NCBI GenBank assembly: GCA_026992375.1
Contig: JALXAF010000261.1
Coordinates: forward strand, 1-19,156
Direction of reading: 5' to 3'
Length of the DNA: 19,156 bases
Source of the DNA: Anaerolineae bacterium
GTDB lineage: Bacteria; Chloroflexota; Anaerolineae; J102
Positions 7,193 through 14,114 of the stretch are shown here, in pieces (positions within the stretch are counted from its first letter, which is position 1; each line of letters begins with the position of its first letter). Below the pieces are notes generated by a model. The model did not search any database and was not told the DNA's origin. It worked only from the letters and a program-made list of their open reading frames with translations. The position numbers and the translations under genes were made by a program.

Positions 7193-8296
7193 ATGACCGA
7201 CATCAGCATTCCCCGCGAAGTGCGGCCCTCGGAATATCGCGTGGCCCTGGCGCCTTCGGGCGTGCATGCGTTGACCAATGCCGGGCATCGCGTGTTTATC
7301 GAACACAACGCCGGACGCGGCTCCGGCTTCGGGGATGAAGCCTACCGCGAGGTGGGCGCTCAAATCGTCTACAGCCACGAAGAGGCCCTGGTGCGGGGAA
7401 AAATCGTGGCCAAAGTCGCCCGGCCCACCAACGAAGAGTTCGCCTTGCTGGGCGATGAGCAAATTTTGCTGGGTTTTCTGCATCTGGCCGCGGGCCGCAA
7501 ACAGAAAATCCAGATTCTGCGGGATAGCGGCGCTTGCGCCATCGGCTGGGAGACGGTGCAGCAGGAGGATGGCTTTATGCCGGTGCTGCGGGGGATGAGC
7601 ACCATCGCCGGGCGCATGATGCCCCAGATCGTGGGCCGTTTCATGCAGAACGATCATGGTGGCCGCGGGGTGGCGCTTAGCGGCTGCCCCACCGTGCCTC
7701 CGGCCGAGATCGTGATTCTGGGCGCGGGCACCTTTGGCTCCGAGGCAGCGGTGGCCCTGGCCGGTAACAACGCCTCGGTCTATGTGTTGGATATCAACGC
7801 CCGGGCGCTGGAGCGGCTCGGGAAACGGCTGTTGGGGAGAGGCGTGACCATGGCCGCCACCGATTTCAATCTGCGCAAGGTGGTGCGCTTTGCCGACGCC
7901 ATCATCGGTGCGGTGTATGTGCCGGGCCAGCGGACGCCCGTTATCCTCCCCCGCGAGCTCATGCGCACCATGCGTCCGCGCAGCCTCTTTGTAGACGCCA
8001 GCATCGATCAGGGAGGCTGCGCCGAGACCAGCCGCCCCACCACCCACGCCAATCCCACCTACGTGGAGGAGGGCGTGATTCACTACTGCGTGCCCAACAT
8101 CACCAGCGTGGTGGGCCGCACCACCACCCATTCGTTGACCCACGCCACCCTGCCCTATCTGCTGGCCATCGCCAACCATGGCCTGGAGCGGGCGATGCTG
8201 CAATTCCCGGAGCTGGCCCGCGGGGTCAACATCTGCCAGGGCGAGATCGTGCATGAGGGTTTGAAACGGGCGTTGGGAGAGGATGCGCTGCCATGA
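7193..8296 (+). CDS. Alanine dehydrogenase / transhydrogenase-alpha family dehydrogenase
   Basis: A 367-residue NAD-dependent enzyme of the alanine dehydrogenase family (pyruvate + NH3 + NADH to L-alanine). The catalytic positions known for M. tuberculosis Ald have counterparts: Arg16 (EYRVAL), Lys74 (AKVARP), His97 (FLHLAAG) and Asp272 (IDQGGC). The Rossmann nucleotide motif is GAGTFG (Gly177/179/182). The family words GMSTIAGRM and TTHANPTYVEEGVIHYC are present. It is divergent from textbook Ald: the loop before the Rossmann motif reads SGCPTVPPAE instead of GGVPGVxPA, and KVARP replaces KVKEP. A related 2-oxo acid amination activity is therefore possible. ATG 7193 follows AAGGA (7180-7184). 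The stop overlaps the next start (ATGA). Confidence 0.82.
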   Translation: MTDISIPREVRPSEYRVALAPSGVHALTNAGHRVFIEHNAGRGSGFGDEAYREVGAQIVYSHEEALVRGKIVAKVARPTNEEFALLGDEQILLGFLHLAAGRKQKIQILRDSGACAIGWETVQQEDGFMPVLRGMSTIAGRMMPQIVGRFMQNDHGGRGVALSGCPTVPPAEIVILGAGTFGSEAAVALAGNNASVYVLDINARALERLGKRLLGRGVTMAATDFNLRKVVRFADAIIGAVYVPGQRTPVILPRELMRTMRPRSLFVDASIDQGGCAETSRPTTHANPTYVEEGVIHYCVPNITSVVGRTTTHSLTHATLPYLLAIANHGLERAMLQFPELARGVNICQGEIVHEGLKRALGEDALP

Positions 8297-9597
8297 AAGC
8301 CTGGGAGCGCATCTATCAATCGAAAATCACCACCGCAGAGGAGGCCATTCAATCCATCTCCGATGGCGATAACGTTTTTCTCACGGGCAATTGCTCGGTG
8401 CCGCAAAAGCTGTTGGGCGCGTTGGTGGATAGGGCTCGGGCCGATGATGTGCGCGGGGTCACCATCCACCATATTCTCACCATCGGCGATGCAGATTACG
8501 TAGCCCCGGGGCTGGCGGGAAAAATCCGCGTCAACACCATGTTCATCAGCCCCAACGTGCGCAAGGCTGTGCACGAGGGCCGGGCCGATTTCACGCCTGT
8601 TTTCCTCAACGAAGTGCCCAAGCTGTTCGAACAGCGCATCATTCCTCTGGACGCGGCCCTGGTGCATCTTTCGCCGCCCGACGAGCATGGCTTTTGCTCC
8701 TTTGGCGTGGAGGTGGGCCTGACCAAGCCCGCAGCCGAATCGGCCCGCATCGTCATCGCCGAGGTCAACGATCAGATGCCCCGGGCCCTGGGCAACAGTT
8801 TCATTCATGTGTCCAAGCTCACCCATGTCGTCCCCGTCGATTATGCGCTGCCCGAGCTGCCCCAGGGCGAGCCGGGCGAGCTGCAAAAGGCCATCGGCGC
8901 ACGCATTGCCGAGATGATCCCCGACGGGGCCACCCTGCAGATGGGCATTGGCTCCATTCCCGACGGCGTCTTGCACTTTTTGCGAGACAAACGAGACCTG
9001 GGCATCCACACAGAGCTTTTTGCAGATGGCGTCGTCGATCTGGTGGAGATGGGGGTGATCACAGGCGAGCGCAAGACCCTGCATCCGGGCAAGATCATCG
9101 CCGGATTCGTGCTGGGCACGCAACGGGTGTATGATTTCATCGACGACAACGCCATGGTGGAGTTTCATCCCCAGGACTACGTCAACGATCCCTTTGTCAT
9201 CGCCCAAAACGACAACATGATCGCCATCAACTCGGCCATCGAGGTGGACCTGACGGGCCAGGTGTGTGCGGATTCCATCGGCCCCAGGCTTTACAGCGGC
9301 GTGGGCGGCCAGGTGGATTTCGTGCGGGGCGCAGCCCGCAGCAAGGGCGGCAAGCCCATCATCGCCTTGCCCTCCACGGCCAGGGGCGGCTCCATCTCCC
9401 GCATCACGCCCATGCTCAAGCAGGGCGCGGGCGTGGTCACCACCCGCAACGATGTGCATTACGTGGTCACCGAGTTTGGCGTGGCCGATCTTTATGGCAA
9501 GACCATCCGTCAACGGGTCGAGGCTCTCATCGGCATCGCCCACCCCGACTTCCGGGCCGATTTGCGCACCCAGGCCCGCAAACTTGGCTATATCTAG
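8293..9597 (+). CDS. Acetyl-CoA hydrolase / 4-hydroxybutyrate CoA-transferase family protein
   Basis: A 434-residue full-length family I CoA-transferase of the Cat1/AbfT type, which moves CoA between acetyl-CoA and a carboxylic acid through a glutamyl-CoA intermediate. Visible family motifs are QMGIGSIPDGVL, GIHTELFADGVVDL with the presumed catalytic Glu241, YSGVGGQVDFVRGA, IIALPSTARGG, VVTTRNDVHYVVTEFGVADL and IGIAHPDFR. The start overlaps the stop of the dehydrogenase gene by four bases, so the pair is translationally coupled and probably works in one route of amino-acid or short-acid metabolism. The acceptor acid (acetate, butyrate, 4-hydroxybutyrate, propionate) cannot be read from sequence alone. 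Confidence 0.9.
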   Translation: MKAWERIYQSKITTAEEAIQSISDGDNVFLTGNCSVPQKLLGALVDRARADDVRGVTIHHILTIGDADYVAPGLAGKIRVNTMFISPNVRKAVHEGRADFTPVFLNEVPKLFEQRIIPLDAALVHLSPPDEHGFCSFGVEVGLTKPAAESARIVIAEVNDQMPRALGNSFIHVSKLTHVVPVDYALPELPQGEPGELQKAIGARIAEMIPDGATLQMGIGSIPDGVLHFLRDKRDLGIHTELFADGVVDLVEMGVITGERKTLHPGKIIAGFVLGTQRVYDFIDDNAMVEFHPQDYVNDPFVIAQNDNMIAINSAIEVDLTGQVCADSIGPRLYSGVGGQVDFVRGAARSKGGKPIIALPSTARGGSISRITPMLKQGAGVVTTRNDVHYVVTEFGVADLYGKTIRQRVEALIGIAHPDFRADLRTQARKLGYI

Positions 9598-9610
9598 AAA
9601 CATGAAAACA

Positions 9611-9643
9611 TCTCACGCAAAGTCGCCAAGGCGCAAAGTGAGA
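9611..9643. repeat. Hairpin after the CoA-transferase gene (CGCCAAGGCG core)
   Basis: TCTCAC (9611-9616) pairs with GTGAGA (9638-9643) around an inner CGCC-AA-GGCG stem (9624-9633). It is followed by A residues rather than T residues, so it is not an intrinsic terminator for the + strand, although it could mark the mRNA 3' end. Confidence 0.6.
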
Positions 9644-9651
9644 AAAATACA

Positions 9652-9804
9652 GTAATTGCTAACGTACTTGATTTTGGATCACAAGAAGCCACGAAGGCTC
9701 GAAGTTTTACGAAGGCACGAAGGAAAAATAAAGAAAAAGGCTTCGAGTCTTCGTTCTCTTCGTGGCTTCGTGGCAAAAAGTTGTGATGCGACCTTAGTAG
9801 TTAC
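9652..9804. repeat. GTAACTG-family element with ACGAAGG/TTCGTGG palindrome
   Basis: The ends are GTAATTGCTAA (9652-9662) and TTAGTAGTTAC (9794-9804), reverse complements at 9 of 11 positions. Inside are a TCACAA (9679-9684)/TTGTGA (9781-9786) pair and a long palindrome of ACGAAGGC-type words (9685-9723) against CTTCGTGGC-type words (9741-9774). The right part matches 11105-11118 (CTTCGTGGCAAAA). The flanking 8-mers are not convincingly duplicated. It ends only about 30 bases before the next start codon. Confidence 0.65.
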
Positions 9805-9809
9805 AAACC

Positions 9810-9835
9810 AACACTGATTACTGAACACTGATTAC
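9810..9835. repeat. 12-base direct repeat abutting a start codon
   Basis: AACACTGATTAC occurs at 9810-9821 and again at 9824-9835, two bases apart, and ends one base before the ATG at 9837. No Shine-Dalgarno sequence is seen in this leader. Confidence 0.8.
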
Positions 9836-9836
9836 C

Positions 9837-10307
9837 ATGCTTCCCATCTCCATCCCCGATTACCGCGACATCACCCTGCAACACCTGGTGCTGGATATGA
9901 ACGGCACCCTGGCCCGGGACGGCGTTCTGCTCCCGGGCGTGAAGGCGCTGCTCGATCAAATCAAACCGCACCTCGACATCCATCTCATTACTGCCGACAC
10001 CCACGGCGGCGGACGAGAAGCCGCCCGCGAGTTGGGCATTCGTTTTCACAAAATGGCGCCCGGTCCGGGCGGACCGCAGAAGCTGGCATTGGTGCAAAAA
10101 CTGGGCCCGGAGAACGTTGTCGCCATCGGCAACGGCATCAATGATGCGCTGATGTTGGAGGCCGCGGCCCTGGGCGTCGCCGTCACCGGAATCGAAGGGA
10201 CGGCCATCGCCGCCATCCAGGCGGCCGATATTTACACGCCCAATATCCACGACGCCCTGGCGCTGCTGCTGCATCCCGACCGCATCCGGGCCACGCTGCG
10301 GCGATAA
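9837..10307 (+). CDS. HAD-superfamily hydrolase, soluble P-type-ATPase-like (COG4087 type)
   Basis: A 156-residue stand-alone HAD domain resembling the phosphorylation domain of P-type ATPases. Motif I is LVLDMNGT with the nucleophile Asp20; the usual second Asp is Asn22, a substitution I associate with this subgroup. Motif II is the Thr in LITADT (Thr52). Motif III is GNGINDALML with Asn102/Asp103. There is no cap domain and no membrane segment. The expected chemistry is Mg-dependent phosphoryl transfer or phosphatase activity with an unknown substrate; Asn22 may lower phosphomonoesterase turnover. The start is preceded by a direct repeat instead of a ribosome binding site. The gene converges on its neighbour across only 15 bases. 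Confidence 0.85.
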   Translation: MLPISIPDYRDITLQHLVLDMNGTLARDGVLLPGVKALLDQIKPHLDIHLITADTHGGGREAARELGIRFHKMAPGPGGPQKLALVQKLGPENVVAIGNGINDALMLEAAALGVAVTGIEGTAIAAIQAADIYTPNIHDALALLLHPDRIRATLRR

Positions 10308-10322
10308 AAACCCCGACTGGTC

Positions 10323-10931
10323 TCAATCATAGTCTTCCAGGATATCGCTGTTGGTGCGGATTTGTTGGGCGATGCGTTGCAGCGAGATATCCTCGCGGGC
10401 GTCGAGGTCTCCGATGAGATCATGTCGGATGGCGATAGTGAGCTTTGCCAGCTCCCGCATCAGGATGTCCTCCTCATCATCCGATATCACCGTCTCCTTG
10501 TGCTCGTCCGGCGCTTCCACCAAACGGGTGAAGGCGCGAATGAACTGTTCGAACTGGACGAGCACATTGGGCTCAGCCACCAGGGCGAGTTTATGATTGA
10601 GGAACTTCAAAGTGATAATGTCGTCCTCGCCCGCTTCGCCCGCCAGAAAGATGCTCTGGAGATGGTGCAGCAAGTCCATATAAATCTCGCTCTTGAGATC
10701 GAGATATTTGATGCTCTCCTCTTTCATCAACTCCACTTCGGTCTGCTTGTTCAGCAACACCGCAGTGATGAGGATGGTGATAATCGCGCCCACAAACGCG
10801 AGAATCACTTCTTGCGAAAAAGGCAAACTGTCGGAGAAATCGTAGGCGTAACGGAAGAAAAGATAGCTGAGGATGATAAGGATGATGCTCAGCGTGAGGA
10901 AAAGAAGGGCGTCGCGGCGGTTTTTGCTCAT
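10323..10931 (-). CDS. Two-TM membrane protein with cytoplasmic coiled-coil-like tail, unknown
   Basis: A 202-residue protein with two hydrophobic helices (about residues 8-28 and 42-60, ending AIITILITAVLLNKQTEVEL) followed by a charged soluble region rich in helix-forming residues (EESIKYLDLKSEIYMDLLHHLQ). The layout TM-TM-LLNKQTE..KEE resembles a widespread uncharacterised membrane family. A Glu/Asp-rich stretch (ISDDEEDILM) lies near residue 155. The ATG at 10931 is the most upstream choice, because an in-frame TGA lies 12 bases before it. A weak -10-like TATACT is at 11020-11015 on this strand. It is the only - strand gene in the window. No function is assigned. Confidence 0.8.
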   Translation of the reverse strand: MSKNRRDALLFLTLSIILIILSYLFFRYAYDFSDSLPFSQEVILAFVGAIITILITAVLLNKQTEVELMKEESIKYLDLKSEIYMDLLHHLQSIFLAGEAGEDDIITLKFLNHKLALVAEPNVLVQFEQFIRAFTRLVEAPDEHKETVISDDEEDILMRELAKLTIAIRHDLIGDLDAREDISLQRIAQQIRTNSDILEDYD

Positions 10932-11257
10932 AATGAATACGATTCAACCGAACTAAGAGAGTTCGCCTCCGGTTGCTTGAAAAGAAGGCGGGTGACGAGC
11001 ATACGGAAAACACAGTATAGCATCGCCTTTAGATCTACGCCATTTTGAGTGTTTTCTGGTAACTGTTAACATAGCCTTGTTCACTGAGGAAACGCAGATA
11101 AGATCTTCGTGGCAAAAGAGAGCGATTGGGCTAACTACCCTGGCAGTTACGTTTTCTGAAAAAATTGTCATACATTTTCATTGGATACTTCATCCGCTTT
11201 TCACCTCGAACCACTATACTAGGGAAAATCCTTACATTCCCTCGCCATATTTTTCTT
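10932..11257. other. Divergent intergenic region holding an insertion-like repeat
   Basis: Upstream region of both the - strand membrane protein gene and the + strand propeller gene. It contains the 92-base GTAACTG element (11059-11150) and weak -10-like boxes toward each gene: TATACT at 11020-11015 on the - strand and TATACT at 11215-11220 on the + strand. No good -35 boxes are present. Nothing else is recognised. Confidence 0.5.
11059..11150. mobile_element. MITE-like 92-base element with 8-bp target-site duplication
   Basis: The segment begins GTAACTG (11059-11065) and ends CAGTTAC (11144-11150). It is bounded on both outer sides by the identical octamer GTTTTCTG (11051-11058 and 11151-11158). 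A direct repeat exactly abutting terminal inverted repeats is the classic footprint of a small non-autonomous transposon. Its internal CTTCGTGGCAAAAGAGAGCGAT word resembles the right parts of the repeats at about 6411 and 9758. No transposase is present in this window. Confidence 0.6.
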
Positions 11258-12691
11258 ATGCGTACACTTATTCCTATTCTGATCATCATCCTCCTCCTGG
11301 GATCAATGCTTTTCTTCTCGACCGGACTGATCGCGGCCCCGCCCGCCTCTCCCACGCCCGAAGATCTGCACCCCCTTTCGGCGCTGGCTCCCATGGGGCT
11401 GGGAGAATGGACGAAACAGAACAGCCACACCAGCGCCAATCTGTACGCGGTGCAATTTCTGGATGACCAGATCGGTTTCGCCGCGGGCGCTGACGGCGTT
11501 TTTCTCAGCACCGGGGATGGCGGAGAAATCTGGGAGAAGCGCGCCGCGGGCGTCGATAGCGCCATTCGCGCCATCCACTTCTTCGACGCCCGCCACGGCT
11601 GGATCGCTGGAGACCAGGGCCTGCTTATGAACACGAACGACGGCGGAGCCAGTTGGCGTAAGACGAATTTGCTTTTCCCCGGTGATTTCTACGCCCTCGA
11701 TTTCACTGCGACCAATGATGGCTGGGTCGCGGGCGAGGATGGTGCGCTTTATCACTACGATGGCGGGGAGTGGCTGTCGGTGCAAATTCCCACCGATCTG
11801 CCCCTGTACGCCCTGGCGTTTGTCGACGCCCGAACAGGCTGGGCTGCGGGCGAGGACGGCGTCATCTTGCGCACGGAAGATGGCGGCCAGTCCTGGCGCA
11901 TCCAGACTCTGGGAGGCACCGACGCTTTCTACGGTCTGGCCCTGGCCGATGGCAATTACGGCTGGGCCGCGGGCGCTGACGGCGCGATCTTGTACACCGA
12001 CGACGCGGGACTCCACTGGCGATCTCAAACCAGCAATGCGTCCAGCACCCTCAATGGCGTCGCCATGTTCGATCGGTTCACCGGCTGGGTTGCCGGGGAC
12101 GGCGGTCTGGCGCTTTACACTGGCGATGGCGGCGTCACCTGGATGCAAGACAATCCGGGCGTCGGATTCGATCTCAGGGCTGCGGCCGCGCCCGAGCAGC
12201 GACGGGCCTGGCTGGTGGGCGACGCCGGAACCATCGTTCGCTGGCATGACCCGCGTCCAACCTCCACGCCTACACCCACCCCCACCAACACGCCCACGTC
12301 CACCCCGACGCCCACGCCAACGGACACGCCCGTTCCCACCCCCACCGCTGCTGAGATCACTCTGTTCGTCTATTTCGATCAGGATCTCAGCGCCAGCTAC
12401 ACGCCGGGCGACGCCCCCATCAGTGATATCCCCATCACTCTGAAAGACGATCAGGGCGTCATCCGCGGCGTCGCAACCACCGACGCCGATGGGCTGGTCA
12501 TCTTCTACAATCTGCCTCCGGGACATTACATCCTGACGGCCATGCCTACGCCACTGGGATATTATCCCACCACCGGCTATCCTGTCACCGCCACGCTCGA
12601 CGCGGGCGAGCAGCAACGCTTGCAACTGGGGTTTGCGTCTGATCGCACCTACATCTATCTGCCCCTGCTACAACACCCATCCTCGCCTTGA
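11258..12691 (+). CDS. Exported YCF48/BNR-type beta-propeller protein with Thr-Pro linker
   Basis: A 477-residue protein. Residues 1-25 are a hydrophobic export signal or anchor (TLIPILIIILLLGSMLFF). Residues about 45-330 hold seven units of the pattern GWxAGxDGxxxxTxDGGxxW, for example IGFAAGADG and TGWAAGEDG; this predicts a seven-bladed propeller like YCF48, a photosystem II assembly factor, and sialidase-type BNR proteins. Residues about 331-365 are a Thr-Pro linker. Residues about 366-440 are a Cna-B/SdrD-like domain (DADGLVIFYNLPPGHYILT). The protein ends TYIYLPLLQHPSSP. ATG 11258 is preferred because it puts the signal at the N-terminus; an in-frame ATG at 11165 would add 31 residues. 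It probably acts at the cell surface, and binding partners are unknown. It is not evidence for photosynthesis. Confidence 0.85.
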   Translation: MRTLIPILIIILLLGSMLFFSTGLIAAPPASPTPEDLHPLSALAPMGLGEWTKQNSHTSANLYAVQFLDDQIGFAAGADGVFLSTGDGGEIWEKRAAGVDSAIRAIHFFDARHGWIAGDQGLLMNTNDGGASWRKTNLLFPGDFYALDFTATNDGWVAGEDGALYHYDGGEWLSVQIPTDLPLYALAFVDARTGWAAGEDGVILRTEDGGQSWRIQTLGGTDAFYGLALADGNYGWAAGADGAILYTDDAGLHWRSQTSNASSTLNGVAMFDRFTGWVAGDGGLALYTGDGGVTWMQDNPGVGFDLRAAAAPEQRRAWLVGDAGTIVRWHDPRPTSTPTPTPTNTPTSTPTPTPTDTPVPTPTAAEITLFVYFDQDLSASYTPGDAPISDIPITLKDDQGVIRGVATTDADGLVIFYNLPPGHYILTAMPTPLGYYPTTGYPVTATLDAGEQQRLQLGFASDRTYIYLPLLQHPSSP

Positions 12692-12770
12692 CGAAAGTCT
12701 CTCCCATCCTATCCGCCATTCCTCATGACCGTCCATCTTTCTCACCATCCGCCCAAAATTCCGCAATCCC

Positions 12771-12799
12771 TTGCTCGCAGTATGGCTCGATGGTATAAT
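12771..12799 (+). promoter_or_regulatory. Promoter for the response regulator gene
   Basis: TTGCTC (12771-12776) and a perfect TATAAT (12794-12799) are 17 bases apart. Transcription should begin near 12806, which excludes the in-frame ATG at 12725 as a start and leaves 12818 or 12851. Confidence 0.6.
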
Positions 12800-12850
12800 G
12801 AAATGCCCCATATCGCTATGTCAACCAATATGAGCTCCTATCAAAATCCC

Positions 12851-13534
12851 ATGCGTATTCTGGTCGTAGACGATGATCCTCCCAGCGTAAAAATGACCGC
12901 GTTCCTTCTGCGAGAAGAAGGCTACGAGGTGATGGCTGCAGACAACGGCAGCGACGCCCTGGCGCTCATCGAAAGAGAAGATCCTGATCTCATCCTCCTC
13001 GACGTCATGATGCCGGGCCTGGACGGCTTCGAGACCCTGCGGGAGATACGTTCGCGCTACGCCATCCCCGTCATCTTCCTCTCGGCCAAAGGCGAAACGT
13101 CGGATCGGGTTGCCGGGCTGGAGCTGGGCGCTGATGATTATCTCGCCAAGCCCTTCGAGCCCTCAGAGCTATTGGCTCGAGTAAAGGCCGTGCTGCGTCG
13201 CACCGAAGCCTACGCCCTGGGCGAGCCTTCCGATCGCATCGCGACGGGCGGCATTCACCTGGACCCCCTCACCAATCGCGCCGAACTCCCCGACGGGCGG
13301 GTGGTTGAACTCACCCCCATCGAAACGCGGCTCCTGCACACGCTCATGCGCAACGCAGGACGCGTTCTCACCCATGATCAACTGCTGAACAGCGTGTGGG
13401 GAACCAACTACGGCGGCTATCCCAATCAGATTGCGGTTTATGTGCGGCGTCTGCGCACCAAAATCGAAGAAAATCCCGACGATCCCCAACATCTTGTCAC
13501 CGTTCGGGGCGTGGGATATCGCTTCGAAGTTTGA
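12851..13534 (+). CDS. OmpR/PhoB-family response regulator
   Basis: A 227-residue two-domain transcription regulator. The receiver domain (residues 1-115) has the acidic pocket Asp7-Asp9 (VVDDD), the phospho-acceptor Asp51 (LLLDVMMPG), the switch Ser (FLSAKGE) and the conserved Lys (LAKPF). The winged-helix DNA-binding domain (about 130-227) has ELTPIETRLLHTLM, VLTHDQLLNSVWG and VRRLRTKIEENPDDPQHLVTVRGVGYRF. ATG 12851 begins directly at the first beta-strand; ATG 12818 would add 11 unconserved residues. Neither has a strong ribosome binding site. No sensor kinase gene adjoins it, so the partner is encoded elsewhere. The neighbours on both sides encode exported proteins, which may be targets, but this is only positional. 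Confidence 0.93.
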   Translation: MRILVVDDDPPSVKMTAFLLREEGYEVMAADNGSDALALIEREDPDLILLDVMMPGLDGFETLREIRSRYAIPVIFLSAKGETSDRVAGLELGADDYLAKPFEPSELLARVKAVLRRTEAYALGEPSDRIATGGIHLDPLTNRAELPDGRVVELTPIETRLLHTLMRNAGRVLTHDQLLNSVWGTNYGGYPNQIAVYVRRLRTKIEENPDDPQHLVTVRGVGYRFEV

Positions 13535-13563
13535 ACAGCTTTCAAACCGCCTTGCATCTTTTA

Positions 13564-13615
13564 GGGGACCTGGACGGGCCGCGTTTCGCCGCCCCGTATC
13601 CATCGTCCCCTTTTT
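13564..13615 (+). terminator. Intrinsic terminator after the response regulator
   Basis: GGGGAC (13564-13569) pairs with GTCCCC (13605-13610), TGGA (13571-13574) with TCCA (13599-13602), and CGGG (13575-13578) with CCCG (13593-13596). Small internal loops separate these stems, and five T residues follow (13611-13615). It begins 30 bases after the stop codon. Confidence 0.75.
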
Positions 13616-13653
13616 GTAACTATACAGCTCACACGCCAAACCTTGAAGGCTGA

Positions 13654-13859
13654 TTGACTGACAAAAGTCAGCCTGGCGTCTAAACCCGCCGATTAAAATC
13701 AGGGCTAGGGGCCTTTGGCTGCTCGTCGGCCTGCGCCGACGCTTTCGGCTCCCGTTTTGACGAGGAAAATACCGTCCCCGCAGGGGGACGGGTGGCGGAA
13801 CGCCTGTAGAACCGAATTCATTCGGCGAGTGAGGCGGCGGAACAGGATTTGTCAGTCAA
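13654..13859. mobile_element. 206-base structured element with 12-bp terminal inverted repeats and flanking direct repeats
   Basis: TTGACTGACAAA (13654-13665) and TTTGTCAGTCAA (13848-13859) are perfect reverse complements. Directly outside each end lies a 17-base direct repeat, 14 of 17 identical and sharing CAAACCTTGAAGG (13637-13653 and 13860-13876). Inside are perfect hairpins: CCGTCCCC (13772-13779)/GGGGACGG (13784-13791) and GTCGGC (13725-13730)/GCCGAC (13735-13740). GAATTCATTCGG (13814-13825) is the reverse complement of a word in the hairpin at 6011-6022. There is no coding frame of note. A non-autonomous mobile element or composite dispersed repeat is the best reading. Confidence 0.55.
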
Positions 13860-13917
13860 CAAACCTTGAAGGTTAGAGCTGCCAACAGGCAACATGACAA
13901 GATTGTAAAAAGTCAAG

Positions 13918-13997
13918 CGTCAAACGTCACACTGCTGTAATGATGTCATGGCTCATTGCAGGACGCGTCTTTGGCGATAACGGCCTGACGTTTGACG
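13918..13997. repeat. TGACGTTTGACG inverted repeat, copy 2
   Basis: CGTCAAACGTCA (13918-13929) and TGACGTTTGACG (13986-13997) are perfect 12-bp reverse complements with a 56-base loop. Related words (GTTTTACGCATGACG) follow to 14011. The left arm extended to 13915 is the inverse of 7077-7091. The loop differs from that of copy 1, so the arms are what is conserved. Confidence 0.75.
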
Positions 13998-14114
13998 TTT
14001 TACGCATGACGTGGATTGGCGCAAATGGCCAACGTTGCTTCGTCAGGCGTTTTTCGCTACAGCCAGTATAGTTTCCCCCTTTCTTTTGTTTCAACCAGAC
14101 GAACGCCTCAGCCC

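Larger units (their letters stand above)
13535..14114. other. 580-base gap: terminator, structured repeats, 5' region of the Ig-repeat gene
   Basis: It contains a terminator (13564-13615), a 206-base element with terminal inverted repeats (13654-13859), a TGACGTTTGACG inverted repeat (13918-13997) and then the upstream region of the next gene with a -10-like TATAGT (14067-14072) lacking a good -35. No gene is supported inside it. Confidence 0.6.

Noticed and set aside
8155..9603. 482-residue - strand frame opposite the CoA-transferase
   Set aside because: It lies antisense to a strongly recognisable gene; its His/Gly/Asp-rich composition is typical of a shadow frame in GC-rich DNA. The same holds for - strand frames at 2042-2995, 7169-8254 and 11303-12625.
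9611..9643. Intrinsic terminator after the CoA-transferase gene
   Set aside because: The hairpin is followed by A residues on the + strand instead of T residues, so only a repeat is called.
11258..12691. Photosystem II assembly factor as a sign of photosynthesis
   Set aside because: YCF48-like propellers are common in non-phototrophic exported proteins; the signal peptide, Thr-Pro linker and Cna-B-like domain point to a surface protein.
12725..12850. 42-residue N-terminal extension of the response regulator
   Set aside because: A TTGCTC-N17-TATAAT promoter lies inside this stretch and the extension has no conserved features; the receiver domain begins at 12851.
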